Shown one piece after another: positions 21,200-29,454 of a DNA stretch of 64,000 bases. The DNA lies in NCBI GenBank assembly GCA_002841335.1, contig PHEY01000002.1, positions 310,001 through 374,000 on the forward strand, in the 5' to 3' direction. How positions within the stretch are numbered: the stretch's first letter is position 1; each line of letters starts with the position of its first letter. The position numbers and the translations under genes were made by a program. Source of the stretch: Actinobacteria bacterium HGW-Actinobacteria-2 (GTDB lineage: Bacteria; Actinomycetota; Actinomycetes; Propionibacteriales; Propionibacteriaceae). The notes under the pieces are model-generated. The model was not told the origin of the DNA, made no database searches, and worked only from the letters and a program-made list of their open reading frames with translations.

Positions 21200-22174
21200 C
21201 TAGAGCCGGTGCAGCCAGCGCTGCGGGTCGTGGAGTTCGTCCAGGCTCGGCAGCATTCCGGGCGCGCTGAACGCCTGGTTGAGCGTGGGCACGTCGGCGG
21301 CATCGATGACCGCTCGGCAGAAGATCGCACCCTCGCGGTACTGGGCGTACTTCAGGTCGAAGCCGAACAGCTTCTGCGCCCAGGAGAACCAGCCACCGCC
21401 ACTGCGGCGCCGCTCGAACGCCGACCTGATCTGAGCGTAGGTGGGCACTACTTCGGTGCCGACCCGATCCATCATCACGTCGGCGTAGCCCTCCAGCAGC
21501 GACATCACTGCGGTGGCCGAGTCGAACGCGGCCCGCTGCTCCGGCGTTCCGATGATGTTGCGCCGGCCGGACTCGTCAGTGGCGCGCCAGCCGTACTTCA
21601 GCTCGTCGCCGTCCAGCAGTTCGCGGATCAGCCCGATCAGGTGGCCGCGCAGCCACGGGGCCTGGCCGAACTGCAGCCGATGAGTCTCCTCGTGCAGGCA
21701 CACCCACAGCCGGAAGTCGCGCGGGTTCGCGGCGAGTTCGCGTTCCACCCCGACCACATTGGGCGCAACCAGCAGCAGCCGGTTGGGCTCGTAGAAGGGG
21801 TCGAACTGACCCAGGATTCGGGTGGCGATCGCCGCGAAGACGACCCCCGCCTGACCGCCCAGAGCCTTCGCGCGAGCGCGCTCCCAGGGAGTTTCTGCCA
21901 CCTCGGCTTCGCCGGCGACGCCGCTGAGCAGAGCCGAGGCCGACTGGGTGCAAGCCTTCAACCAACTGGCCCGATCGACCACCAGCACCTTCGCCTCGGC
22001 AGCGATCGGAAGCTGGGTGACGGCCACGGCGTGCCCGGTGGCCTCGTCGGCGGCGCGGCGGAGATCCGCGACGAGTTCGGCGATTTCGTCGGGGCTCAGC
22101 TGCGGCCCGGCCGGGAGCACCATCGCTCCGGCGGTGACGGCGGCGTCCCAATCCACTGCGGGAAGTTGGTCCAT
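21200..22174 (-). CDS. Zinc-dependent metalloprotease (DUF2342-like, F420-associated family)
   Basis: A 324-residue protein of the actinobacterial family often labelled zinc-dependent metalloprotease or coenzyme F420 biosynthesis-associated protein. The zinc motif HEETHRLQF lies mid-protein, with the third-ligand glutamate in LLEGYADVMMDRV about 60 residues later. A C-terminal amphipathic region (GWFSWAQKLFGFDLKYAQYREG) follows. Its place between tilS and dacB matches Rv3626c. Substrate unknown; a link to F420 is only an annotation habit. Confidence 0.8.
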   Translation of the reverse strand: MDQLPAVDWDAAVTAGAMVLPAGPQLSPDEIAELVADLRRAADEATGHAVAVTQLPIAAEAKVLVVDRASWLKACTQSASALLSGVAGEAEVAETPWERARAKALGGQAGVVFAAIATRILGQFDPFYEPNRLLLVAPNVVGVERELAANPRDFRLWVCLHEETHRLQFGQAPWLRGHLIGLIRELLDGDELKYGWRATDESGRRNIIGTPEQRAAFDSATAVMSLLEGYADVMMDRVGTEVVPTYAQIRSAFERRRSGGGWFSWAQKLFGFDLKYAQYREGAIFCRAVIDAADVPTLNQAFSAPGMLPSLDELHDPQRWLHRL

Positions 22175-22232
22175 GGGCTCAGCTTAGGGGCGGACGCTAT
22201 GGGCGCTGCGGTGCCCGGCGTCGGTTTCGACG

Positions 22233-22302
22233 CGGCCACGGCGTGGCCGGCTCAACCAACGACGGGGGGTGGGCCACTGTGTGGTCCGCTCAACCGGTTG
22301 AG
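22233..22302 (-). repeat. Two tandem stem-loop units plus palindrome downstream of dacB
   Basis: Unit 1 (22233-22257) and unit 2 (22271-22295) share the layout GGCCAC-N3-GTGG(C/T)C then CTCAACC. Each has a seven-base-pair stem with a three-base loop. Unit 2 merges into a perfect 14-bp palindrome CTCAACCGGTTGAG (22289-22302) that ends one base before the dacB stop codon. It probably terminates dacB transcription and belongs to a dispersed family (see 52695). Confidence 0.65.
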
Positions 22303-22303
22303 G

Positions 22304-23659
22304 CTAGCGGCAGGCGCAGGTGATGGTCGCTGCGGCCGTCCGGTCGAGCCAGTTGTACAGCCGGGTGTAGCTGACCGGCTTGGCGGTGTTGGCCAGCTCG
22401 GCGAAAACCAGCTGGCGGCCGTCCGCGGTGGTCAGGTAGCCGACCAGTCCGGCCACACCCCGCAGAGTTCCGGTCTTGGCGTGGACGTTGTGCCGTCCGG
22501 CCTTCTCCGAGGGGTCGTTGAAGCGCTTGGACAAGGTGCCTGTCTCCCAGGCGACCGGAAGTCCGGCGATGACCGGCTGGTAGGCGGGGTCAGCGAGGGC
22601 GGTGCGCAACACCTTGGTCAGGGCGAGCGTGGTGAGCTTGTTGCCCGGCGCCAGACCGCTGCCGTCCAGAATCACCTGACCGTCGGCCCACAAACCGTGG
22701 GCGATCATCCAGGACCGAACGTTCGCGGCCGCACCAGCGAAGCTGCCCGCACCGCCGGCGGCCAACGCAGCGTGCCGAGACAGGGTCTCCGCGGCAACGT
22801 TGTCGCTGACCAGCATCGTGCGCTTGATGATCATGGCCAGACTCGCCGAGCTCACCGAGGCGAGTTCCGTGGCCTGCGCGGGCGCGGCCACCGATCCACG
22901 AAGCTTCACGGTGATGCCGGCCTTCTTCAGCCGGGCCGCGAATGCCTTGGTGGCCGTCACCGACGGTTTGGTCTGCGCCCGCCAGCCGGACTTGCCGGAG
23001 TTGATCTCCAACGCCGTCACCCGCGCTTCGGTGCTCTTCCACTTGGCTTTCCAGGAGGGGCTGAAGGTAGGACCGGAGAACAGCGAAGCGTCATAGCCGA
23101 GGGTGACCGCGGTGCGTCCGGACGCCTTGAGTGCCGCAACGGTGGCCGCCGCCAGCTTCTGCAGAGAGGCCGGCTTGTAGACCGAGGCGGACTTCTTGTC
23201 GGTGAGCAGCGGATCTCCCCCACCGACCAGGACGATCACGCCGGAGCCAGCGTCGACCACCTTCGTGGTGAAGCGATGCTCGGCGCCCAAAGTGTTGAGG
23301 GCCACGGTCGTGGTCAGCAGCTTCATCGTCGAGGCCGGGGTCAGCGGAGTGCTGCCCGCCCGATCGGTGAGCACGTCCCCGGCGGGCGTGGCGACCACCA
23401 CGGCCACCTTGTCGATCTTCTTGGTCGAGATCGTGGCCAGGCGGGCGGTCAACACCCCCGTTGCCGGCGCCGGAGCCGGTGCCGGCTCTGCGGTGCTCGG
23501 TGACGGGCTTGGCACGTCCATCGGCTGAGCCGAAGCAGGCACCGCACAGCCCACCAGCGTGGTGGCCAGGCTGGCGATGACCAGGGCGGCGGCGAAGCGG
23601 GTCGAATGGAGTCGAGTTCGTTTCACCCGGTCAGCTGACGATAGGCTCACGGTGTCCAT
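22304..23659 (-). CDS. dacB: D-alanyl-D-alanine carboxypeptidase/endopeptidase (PBP4/DacB type), lipoprotein
   Basis: Penicillin-binding protein that trims peptidoglycan peptides outside the membrane. 451 residues. The signal peptide ends in a lipobox LVGC with Cys38, suggesting lipid anchoring, then a Pro/Ala/Ser linker. Catalytic motifs are SxxK at Ser110-Lys113 (PASTMK), SDN at 285-287 and KTG at 395-397. The ATG at 23659 lies 33 bases from the divergent ppa start, so both promoters share a very short region. Confidence 0.93.
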   Translation of the reverse strand: MDTVSLSSADRVKRTRLHSTRFAAALVIASLATTLVGCAVPASAQPMDVPSPSPSTAEPAPAPAPATGVLTARLATISTKKIDKVAVVVATPAGDVLTDRAGSTPLTPASTMKLLTTTVALNTLGAEHRFTTKVVDAGSGVIVLVGGGDPLLTDKKSASVYKPASLQKLAAATVAALKASGRTAVTLGYDASLFSGPTFSPSWKAKWKSTEARVTALEINSGKSGWRAQTKPSVTATKAFAARLKKAGITVKLRGSVAAPAQATELASVSSASLAMIIKRTMLVSDNVAAETLSRHAALAAGGAGSFAGAAANVRSWMIAHGLWADGQVILDGSGLAPGNKLTTLALTKVLRTALADPAYQPVIAGLPVAWETGTLSKRFNDPSEKAGRHNVHAKTGTLRGVAGLVGYLTTADGRQLVFAELANTAKPVSYTRLYNWLDRTAAATITCACR

Positions 23660-23692
23660 AACAGTTCCATGATGGCAGAGAGGTCGCTCCCA

Positions 23693-24244
23693 ATGGATCA
23701 ACCCGCATTCATCCGTCCGACGATCCAGCCGAGCCTGCACTTCGATGTGACCATCGAAATCCCCAAGGGAACCAAGAACAAGTACGAGATGGACCACCAC
23801 ACGGGCCGCATCCGCTTGGATCGGACGTTGTTCACCTCCACGCAGTACCCCAATGACTACGGCTTCATCGAAGGTACCCTCGGCCAGGACGGCGATCCGC
23901 TGGACGCGATGGTGCTGATCCCGGAGCCGACCTTCCCCGGCGCGCTGGTGGAGTGCCGCGCGATCGGGATGTTCCGAATGACCGACGAGATGGGCGGCGA
24001 CGACAAGGTGTTGTGCATCCCGGTCGCCGATCAGCGGCAGAACCAGATCAAGGAACTGACCGACCTGCCCAACCTCACCCTGTTGGAGATCGAGCACTTC
24101 TTCAGCGTCTACAAGGACCTGGAGCCAGGCAAGTCGGTCGAGGGCGCGGTCTGGGTGGGCCACTCCGAAGCCGAGATGGAGATCCGGGCCAGCTGGGAGC
24201 GCGCCCGCGGCACGTCCTACGCCAACGAGTTCACCCGGGAGTAA
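23693..24244 (+). CDS. ppa: Inorganic pyrophosphatase
   Basis: Family I soluble pyrophosphatase, 183 residues. The signature DGDPLDAMV supplies metal-binding aspartates, with [15 protein letters not shown] and DDKVLCIPV segments. Start choice: ATG at 23693 gives MDQPAFIRP and has GAGAGG upstream; two ATGs at 23669 and 23672 are also in frame and would add eight or seven residues. The divergent ppa/dacB arrangement is conserved (Rv3627c/Rv3628). Confidence 0.95.
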   Translation: MDQPAFIRPTIQPSLHFDVTIEIPKGTKNKYEMDHHTGRIRLDRTLFTSTQYPNDYGFIEGTLGQDGDPLDAMVLIPEPTFPGALVECRAIGMFRMTDEMGGDDKVLCIPVADQRQNQIKELTDLPNLTLLEIEHFFSVYKDLEPGKSVEGAVWVGHSEAEMEIRASWERARGTSYANEFTRE

Positions 24245-24259
24245 TCCCCCACCCCCACC

Positions 24260-24769
24260 ATGGCGACCCGCGGCGAGCTGAAGCCTCATCGGCTGTATTT
24301 GCTTCGCCACGCGGACGCCGAGGGGGACCTGTACGGGTTGGGCGACACCTCTCGCGAGTTGAGTCGACTGGGACGGTCACAGGCGCGTGATGTCGGGGTC
24401 TTTCTGACCGACACCACCATCGACCTGGTGCTCTGCTCGAGTGCCACCCGCACCCGACAGACGGCGCAGCTCCTCAGCCTGCATGCACCGATTCGGCATC
24501 TGCCGCGGCTGTACAATGCCAATGCTCGTCAGGTCCTGGCCGAACTCACCGGGGTCGATGACGCCTGCCGCAATGTGCTGGTGGTCGGCCACGCTCCGGG
24601 GTTGCCGGGGTTGGCCTACCACCTTGCCGACGGCACGTCCGACGCGGCCGCGCTTTCGCGGGTTCGTCCGGTGTATCCCCCGGCCACGCTGGTGGGGTTG
24701 GAGTTCATCGGCGGCTGGTCCGACCTGAGCGAGGCCCGACTGTTCATGTCCCGCCTGGCGACGCCGTAG
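24260..24769 (+). CDS. SixA-like histidine phosphatase
   Basis: A 169-residue single-domain phosphatase. LYLLRHADAE carries the nucleophile histidine, CSSATRTRQTAQ the phosphate-binding arginine region and VLVVGHAPGLPGL the second histidine. The small size and RHADAE motif resemble SixA phosphohistidine phosphatases. It starts 15 bases after ppa and is probably co-transcribed. Its substrate is unknown. Confidence 0.8.
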   Translation: MATRGELKPHRLYLLRHADAEGDLYGLGDTSRELSRLGRSQARDVGVFLTDTTIDLVLCSSATRTRQTAQLLSLHAPIRHLPRLYNANARQVLAELTGVDDACRNVLVVGHAPGLPGLAYHLADGTSDAAALSRVRPVYPPATLVGLEFIGGWSDLSEARLFMSRLATP

Positions 24770-24884
24770 CCGCTGGTACCGGTGCGTGGCAGCGGCCCGC
24801 GGAGTAGGGTGCGGATTGAGCGACGATGGACCGCACATGCGGAATATTGCCTATCGCCGCAAGCGCAGTGGAATCGTCCACTGC

Positions 24885-24915
24885 TGGACTTACCTACTTA
24901 TACCCCATAGGGTAT
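24885..24915 (+). promoter_or_regulatory. Promoter and CsoR/CstR-type operator of the SQR gene
   Basis: A perfect half-site palindrome ATACCC-N4-GGGTAT occupies 24900-24915. It overlaps a candidate promoter with -35 TGGACT (24885-24890), a 17-base spacer and -10 TAGGGT (24908-24913). The same ATACCC-N4-GGGTAT sequence occurs at the thioredoxin-repressor promoter (27368-27383). Overlap with the -10 element predicts repression. Confidence 0.75.
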
Positions 24916-24952
24916 GGCCGCTGGCCGCCTCGCCAGCTGGAAGGAGCTCGCG

Positions 24953-26410
24953 ATGGCTGACGTGGTCATCCTCGGGGCCGGCATCGCCGGACATACCGCG
25001 GCACTACATCTACGGCGAATGCTCGGCCGCACCCACACGGTAACGGTCGTCTCGCCGAACGCAAACTGGAACTGGATCCCTTCGAACATCTGGGTAGGTG
25101 TCGGACGGATGGCCAAAGAACAGGTCGTCTTCCCCCTCGCCCCGATCTACCGACGCAAGGGCATTCAGCACCGCCAAGCCAAGGCGGTCGCGATCTACCC
25201 CGAAGGTGATGCCGACGACAGCCGTGGCGCGGTGGAAATCGAGTACACCGGCCAGAACAAGGCCGGACAGGTCGAGAAGATCCGCTACGACTATCTGGTC
25301 AACGCGACCGGCCCGAAGCTGAAGTTCGAAGCCACCGAGGGCCTCGGCCCCGACGCCGGCAACACCGTCTCGGTCTGCACCGCTGATCACGCCCGCGAGG
25401 CGTCACAGAAGCTGGCCGCCACGATCGCCAAGATGAAGGACGGCCAGCCGCAGACGCTGGTGGTCGGCACCGGTCACGGCACCTGCACCTGCGAGGGCGC
25501 GGCCTTCGAGTACACCTTCAACGTCGACCACGAACTGCGCGCCGCCGGCGTCCGGGACAAGGCCACGCTGTACTACCTCACCAACGAGGCCGCCCTGGGC
25601 GACTTCGGAGTGGGCGGCATGACCTTCAACCAGAACGGCTTCGAGACCAGCAGCGAGTTGTGGACCAGTTCGCTGTTCCGCGAGCGCGAGGTCAAGCCGA
25701 TCCTGGGCACCCACCCGCACAAGATCACCTCCGAGGTGATCACCTACGAGACCCTCGACGGCGAAATGCACGACCTGCCGTACGACTTCGCGATGCTGCT
25801 GCCGCCGTTCAGTGGTCACCCGATCAAGGCGTTCAACGCGGCCGGCGAAGACATCACCGACAAGGTGTTCGCACCCAGCGGCTTCATGAAGGTGGACGCG
25901 GACTACACCCCCAAGCCGTACGAGGAGTGGAGCGCCAAAGACTGGCCGCAGACCTACCAGTCGGTGGGCTACGACAACGTCTGGGCGGTCGGGATCGCGT
26001 TCGCGCCGCCGCACCAGATCTCCAAGCCGCGCAAGACCCCCAACGGCACCGTCATCGCCCCGGCCCCGCCGCGCACCGGCATGCCGTCCGGCATCATGGC
26101 CAAGGTCGTGGCCGGCACCATCGCCGACCGGATCAAGGTGGGTCCGAAGGCACATGCGCATCACGCGTCGATGACCGAGATGACCGCAGTGTGTGTCGCC
26201 TCGGCCGGCAACGGGCTGTTCGACGGTTCAGCCGCGGCCATGGTGATGAGCCCGGTGGTCCCGGACTACAACCGGTACCCGCTGGGTCGCGACATGAAGG
26301 AAACTCGTGGCGAGATCGGCCTGTTCGGTCACTGGACGAAGTACATCCTGCATTTCCTGTTCATCTACAAGGCCAAGGCCCTGCCGGGCTGGTCGCTGAT
26401 TCCGGAGTGA
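24953..26410 (+). CDS. Sulfide:quinone oxidoreductase-like flavoprotein
   Basis: FAD-dependent oxidoreductase of 485 residues that should oxidise sulfide to polysulfide or persulfide and pass electrons to quinone at the inner membrane face. The N-terminal FAD motif VILGAGIAGHTAA, the NATGPKL second motif, and redox-type cysteines (GTCTCEGAAFEY and TEMTAVCVA) are visible. The C-terminus has an amphipathic/hydrophobic stretch (HWTKYILHFLFIYKAKALPGW) for membrane attachment. ATG at 24953 has AAGGAG six bases upstream. The operator match and the adjacent CstR-like repressor support a sulfide role over NADH dehydrogenase. Cys positions should be checked against SQR types before assigning a subtype. 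Confidence 0.8.
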   Translation: MADVVILGAGIAGHTAALHLRRMLGRTHTVTVVSPNANWNWIPSNIWVGVGRMAKEQVVFPLAPIYRRKGIQHRQAKAVAIYPEGDADDSRGAVEIEYTGQNKAGQVEKIRYDYLVNATGPKLKFEATEGLGPDAGNTVSVCTADHAREASQKLAATIAKMKDGQPQTLVVGTGHGTCTCEGAAFEYTFNVDHELRAAGVRDKATLYYLTNEAALGDFGVGGMTFNQNGFETSSELWTSSLFREREVKPILGTHPHKITSEVITYETLDGEMHDLPYDFAMLLPPFSGHPIKAFNAAGEDITDKVFAPSGFMKVDADYTPKPYEEWSAKDWPQTYQSVGYDNVWAVGIAFAPPHQISKPRKTPNGTVIAPAPPRTGMPSGIMAKVVAGTIADRIKVGPKAHAHHASMTEMTAVCVASAGNGLFDGSAAAMVMSPVVPDYNRYPLGRDMKETRGEIGLFGHWTKYILHFLFIYKAKALPGWSLIPE

Positions 26411-26416
26411 TCGAAC

Positions 26417-26590
26417 ATGACTGAGCAAAACGTTCCCGCGGCTGCTGCGCAGCCCGTCTTCGACCTGAGCGGGGCTCCGATGCCCAACGTGCGGACCCTC
26501 CAGGCCCGCTACAACCCGTTCAGCCAGTTCTTCAAGCTGGTCGGCTTCATGCTCAACATCATGAAGCTGGTCATCCGAAGCGGTCACTGA
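26417..26590 (+). CDS. 57-residue protein downstream of SQR, unknown function
   Basis: A small protein starting MTEQNVPAAAAQ. The first 30 residues are polar and Pro/Ala-rich. The last 25 form a hydrophobic/amphipathic helix (FSQFFKLVGFMLNIMKLVIR) ending SGH. It begins only six bases after the SQR stop and ends right at a stem-loop terminator, so it is in the same transcript. The C-terminal helix resembles in character the membrane-binding end of the SQR itself. No family name is known to me; a membrane partner or anchor of SQR is a reasonable hypothesis. The ribosome site is weak, so coupling to SQR translation is likely. Confidence 0.7.
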   Translation: MTEQNVPAAAAQPVFDLSGAPMPNVRTLQARYNPFSQFFKLVGFMLNIMKLVIRSGH

Positions 26591-26598
26591 CCTCACCA

Positions 26599-26635
26599 AA
26601 ATGGGGCTCCCCGGTACACCCGGGGAGCCCCATTT
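26599..26635. terminator. Bidirectional terminator between SQR and repressor operons
   Basis: 16-bp perfect stem (AAATGGGGCTCCCCGG) with a five-base loop, eight bases after the small-protein stop and 12 bases before the minus-strand repressor stop. A-rich and T-rich flanks suit both directions. Confidence 0.88.
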
Positions 26636-26647
26636 GTCGTCTAGGGA

Positions 26648-26911
26648 TCAGGCCAGCGAAAGGAAGAGCTTCTCCAGCGTGGCGGTGTCGACCTCAGTGT
26701 CGCCGGTATCGTCCAACAAGCACTGCTTCAGACTGCCCGCGATCACCGCGAAGCCGGCCCGATCAAGGGCCTTGGACACCGCGGCCATCTGGGTGACGAC
26801 GTCGGTGCACTCGCGGCCTTCCTCGATCATGCGGATGATGCCACCAATCTGGCCCTGGGCACGCTTGAGCCGCTTCAGCACCGGCACCATGGCATCGGGG
26901 TCGAGTTGCAT
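26648..26911 (-). CDS. CsoR/CstR family repressor, probably persulfide-sensing
   Basis: An 87-residue DUF156 protein. The family helix MVPVLKRLKRAQGQIGGIIRMI is followed by Cys35 (GRECTDVV) and Cys64 (LKQCLLDD). In copper-sensing CsoR a histidine lies four residues before the second cysteine; here it is Ser60. That two-cysteine, no-histidine pattern fits CstR-like persulfide sensors. I chose ATG at 26911 (AGGGG upstream, family-typical MQLDPD start); an ATG at 26980 overlaps the thioredoxin stop (ATGA) and would give 110 residues. It should bind the two ATACCC-N4-GGGTAT sites and control both the SQR unit and its own operon. Confidence 0.82.
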   Translation of the reverse strand: MQLDPDAMVPVLKRLKRAQGQIGGIIRMIEEGRECTDVVTQMAAVSKALDRAGFAVIAGSLKQCLLDDTGDTEVDTATLEKLFLSLA

Positions 26912-26976
26912 GAATGCACCCCTTTCAGCTTCATAACTGAAGCCGATCCTACCGGTGTCGATGCCGTCGTCGCTGG

Positions 26977-27354
26977 TCATGATGAGGACTCGGCCTTCTC
27001 TTGCTCAGCGATCTCGGCGCGGATCTCGTCCATGTCGGCGGCGCGGACGGCGCCGATGAGCTCGTCCAAGGCCGAAGCAGGCAAAGCGCCCGGCTGAGCG
27101 AAGACCAGAATGCCCTCACGGAAGATCATCAGGGTGGGGATGGACATGATGCGCGCGGCCGAAGCCAGCTCACGCTCCGCCTCGGTGTCGACCTTGCCGA
27201 AGACCAGATCGGCGTGCTTCTCGGACGCTGCCTCATAGACCGGCGCGAACCCGACGCACGGACCGCACCAGTCGGCCCAGAAGTCGACCAGCACGATGTC
27301 GTTGTCTGCGATCGTCTTCTCGAAATCAGCGGCGGTCAGATTTGTGGTGGCCAT
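26977..27354 (-). CDS. Thioredoxin
   Basis: A 125-residue thioredoxin with the active site WCGPC at Cys30-Cys33, cis-proline segment SIPTLMIF and a C-terminal acidic helical extension. ATG at 27354 has AAAGGAG six bases upstream. It is the first gene of an operon with the CstR-like repressor and carries the operator in its promoter, so it probably reduces persulfides or protein disulfides formed during sulfide oxidation rather than serving as the main housekeeping thioredoxin. Confidence 0.9.
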   Translation of the reverse strand: MATTNLTAADFEKTIADNDIVLVDFWADWCGPCVGFAPVYEAASEKHADLVFGKVDTEAERELASAARIMSIPTLMIFREGILVFAQPGALPASALDELIGAVRAADMDEIRAEIAEQEKAESSS

Positions 27355-27364
27355 GCTTCTCCTT

Positions 27365-27394
27365 TCAATACCCCCCAGGGTATCACCTGGACAA
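27365..27394 (-). promoter_or_regulatory. Promoter and operator of the thioredoxin-repressor operon
   Basis: On the minus strand, -35 TTGTCC (27394-27389) and -10 TATTGA (27370-27365) are 18 bases apart. The palindrome ATACCC-N4-GGGTAT (27368-27383) lies in the spacer and touches the -10. It matches the SQR operator in both half-sites. The first base of the operator end overlaps the histidine kinase stop codon. Confidence 0.75.
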
Positions 27395-28732
27395 GCTGGA
27401 CGGCACCTCAACCCAGAAAGTCGAACCATGCCCGAGGACGGAGTCCACCCCGTAGGCACCCCCGTGGGCGTCGATGATAGCCGCCACGATGGCCAAGCCG
27501 AGCCCTGATCCAATCGGCCCAACAGCAGAGACCCGATAGAAGCGGTCGAAGACTCGCGCCAGGTCGTCGGGCGGAATTCCACGTCCCGAATCAGTCACCG
27601 CGATCCGCACCCGAGCGTCGCCGCCGGCGGCGAGGCTGATCGGAGCGCCGGCGGCGGAGTACTTCACCGCATTCTCGATCAGGGCGGTGATCGCCTGCCG
27701 CAGCCGGTCGCCGTCGGCCACGACCGTCCCCGGCCCGCTCACCTCGACCTGCACCGCGCGCCCTGGCTCGCGCACCCGCAAGTCGGCCGCCAGCTCGTTC
27801 AGCATCATCTCGATATCGATCGGTTGCATCTTCAGCGCGCTGCGATCACCGAGGTGGGCCAGATCGAGCAGGTCGGCCACGATGCGGTTCATCCGGGTCG
27901 CTTCGGCGTTGATCCGGCGCATGGCGTCGGCCACCGCCGCCTCGTCGGCCAGGCCACCGGCGGCATACAACGCCGAGTAGCCCTGCAAGGTGGTCAGCGG
28001 CGTGCGCAGCTCGTGGCCGGCGTCGGCGACGAAGCGCCGCAACTGCTCCTGGCCGTCGGCGGTCGTGGCCACCATGGCGTTGAAGGCCTGCCCCAGGCGT
28101 CCGGCCTCGGTCTCCGGGTCGGCCACCTCGACCTGGACGGCCTGCCGTCCGCCACTGGCGGTCACCCCGACCGCCGCCTCTGTCAGTCGGGCGATCGGAC
28201 GCAGCCCGTGGCGATCCACCCAGTAGGCGACCAAGCCCGCCGCAACGGCCACCAGCACCCAGGCCAACCCCAGGGCGATGGTCAGCCGCCGGGTCGCCTG
28301 TTCCACCGGCTCCATCGACACCGCCACCACCAGCGCGCGGCCCGCTTCGAGCGGGACCACCTCCACCCGGACACGCTCGAACCGGCCCCCGTTAGCGGCA
28401 CGAGTGACCGGCCCGGCATCGCGCTCGTTCCCCAGGAGCCGTGGGGTCAGTTGCGGATCGTCGATCGGCGCCACCACGGTGCGCAGTCGTCCGTCGGCAC
28501 GCAGGACGCCCACGTACGCCTCGCTGAGCAGGGTGGCTGCCGCGGCATTGCCGTCGTCGGCCTTGTTGGCCACCGCGAGCAGAGCCTTGGTATCACCGAC
28601 CAGCGAGGTGACCCGGGCGTCCAGCTGACCGAGGACATACTGCCGCTGCGCGAGCGCGACCACGAGGAAGGCCAGGCCGGTGATCACCAGCACCGAGATG
28701 CCGGCGAGCACCAGGCGGCGGCGCAATGTCAC
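27383..28732 (-). CDS. Two-component sensor histidine kinase
   Basis: A 449-residue membrane kinase. TM1 spans about 8-28, an extracytoplasmic loop of about 120 residues follows, and TM2 spans about 150-171. A HAMP domain follows, then the dimerisation/phosphoacceptor motif with His240 (DAGHELRTPLTTLQGY). The ATPase domain has N (LIENAVKYS), G1 (DSGRGIPPDD) and G2 (GSGLGLAIV) boxes. The GTG start overlaps the response-regulator stop (GTGA). The signal sensed is unknown; the neighbour operator belongs to the downstream thioredoxin operon and need not mean a link. Confidence 0.92.
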   Translation of the reverse strand: MTLRRRLVLAGISVLVITGLAFLVVALAQRQYVLGQLDARVTSLVGDTKALLAVANKADDGNAAAATLLSEAYVGVLRADGRLRTVVAPIDDPQLTPRLLGNERDAGPVTRAANGGRFERVRVEVVPLEAGRALVVAVSMEPVEQATRRLTIALGLAWVLVAVAAGLVAYWVDRHGLRPIARLTEAAVGVTASGGRQAVQVEVADPETEAGRLGQAFNAMVATTADGQEQLRRFVADAGHELRTPLTTLQGYSALYAAGGLADEAAVADAMRRINAEATRMNRIVADLLDLAHLGDRSALKMQPIDIEMMLNELAADLRVREPGRAVQVEVSGPGTVVADGDRLRQAITALIENAVKYSAAGAPISLAAGGDARVRIAVTDSGRGIPPDDLARVFDRFYRVSAVGPIGSGLGLAIVAAIIDAHGGAYGVDSVLGHGSTFWVEVPSSLSR

Positions 28733-29454
28733 GAAGGCTCCCGGACGCTGTAGCCGACCCCGCGGACGGTATGGATCAGTCTCGGTTCCACCGAGTCGAC
28801 CTTTCGGCGCAGATTGGAGATGAACGACTCGATGATGGCGGTTTCGCCGCCAAAGTCATAGGCCCACACCTGATCAAGGATCGCGCCGCGGGAGACCACT
28901 CGTCCGGCGCTGGCCATCAGGCACTCCAGCAGCCGGAACTCCGTCGCCGACAGGCTGAGCTCGCGCTCACCTCGCCACACCCGGTGGGCGTCGGCGTCCA
29001 GGATCAGGTCGGCGACCTGGTAGCGGGCCGGGGTGACGTCGTTGCCTGCCCGCCGCAGCGCTACCTTCACCCGGGCGACCAGTTCCTCCAGAGCGAACGG
29101 CTTGACCATGTAGTCGTCGCCACCGACGGTCAGCCCACGAACCCGATCGGACGTGGTGCCGCGGGCCGTCAAGAACAACACCGACGCGCGGCTGCCGGCG
29201 GCCCGCAGTCGCTTGAGCACCTCGTAGCCGTCCAGATCAGGCAGCTGGATGTCGAGCAGGATCACCTGCGGGTCGAAGCTGGCCGCCAGGCCGATGGCGT
29301 CAGCGCCGTTGGCCGCACTCGCCGTGCGGTAGCCGTGCAGTTTCAATGCCGAGGTGACCAGGAACGAGATGTTCTCTTCGTCATCGACCACGAGAATCTT
29401 CGGTGCGCCTTCCACGGCACAAAGATGCCAGTCGGAGCGGGTTTCGTCCGACAT
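28729..29454 (-). CDS. OmpR-family response regulator
   Basis: A 241-residue regulator. The receiver domain has acidic pocket VVDDEE and phospho-acceptor Asp68 (VILLDIQLPD), with the switch Lys in MVKPFALEE. A winged-helix DNA-binding domain occupies about residues 150-241 and ends with the typical VRGVGYSVREP. The ATG at 29454 is proposed; a GTG 13 codons in (VEGAPKILVV) is also plausible. It is the first gene of a pair with the kinase. Confidence 0.92.
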   Translation of the reverse strand: MSDETRSDWHLCAVEGAPKILVVDDEENISFLVTSALKLHGYRTASAANGADAIGLAASFDPQVILLDIQLPDLDGYEVLKRLRAAGSRASVLFLTARGTTSDRVRGLTVGGDDYMVKPFALEELVARVKVALRRAGNDVTPARYQVADLILDADAHRVWRGERELSLSATEFRLLECLMASAGRVVSRGAILDQVWAYDFGGETAIIESFISNLRRKVDSVEPRLIHTVRGVGYSVREPS

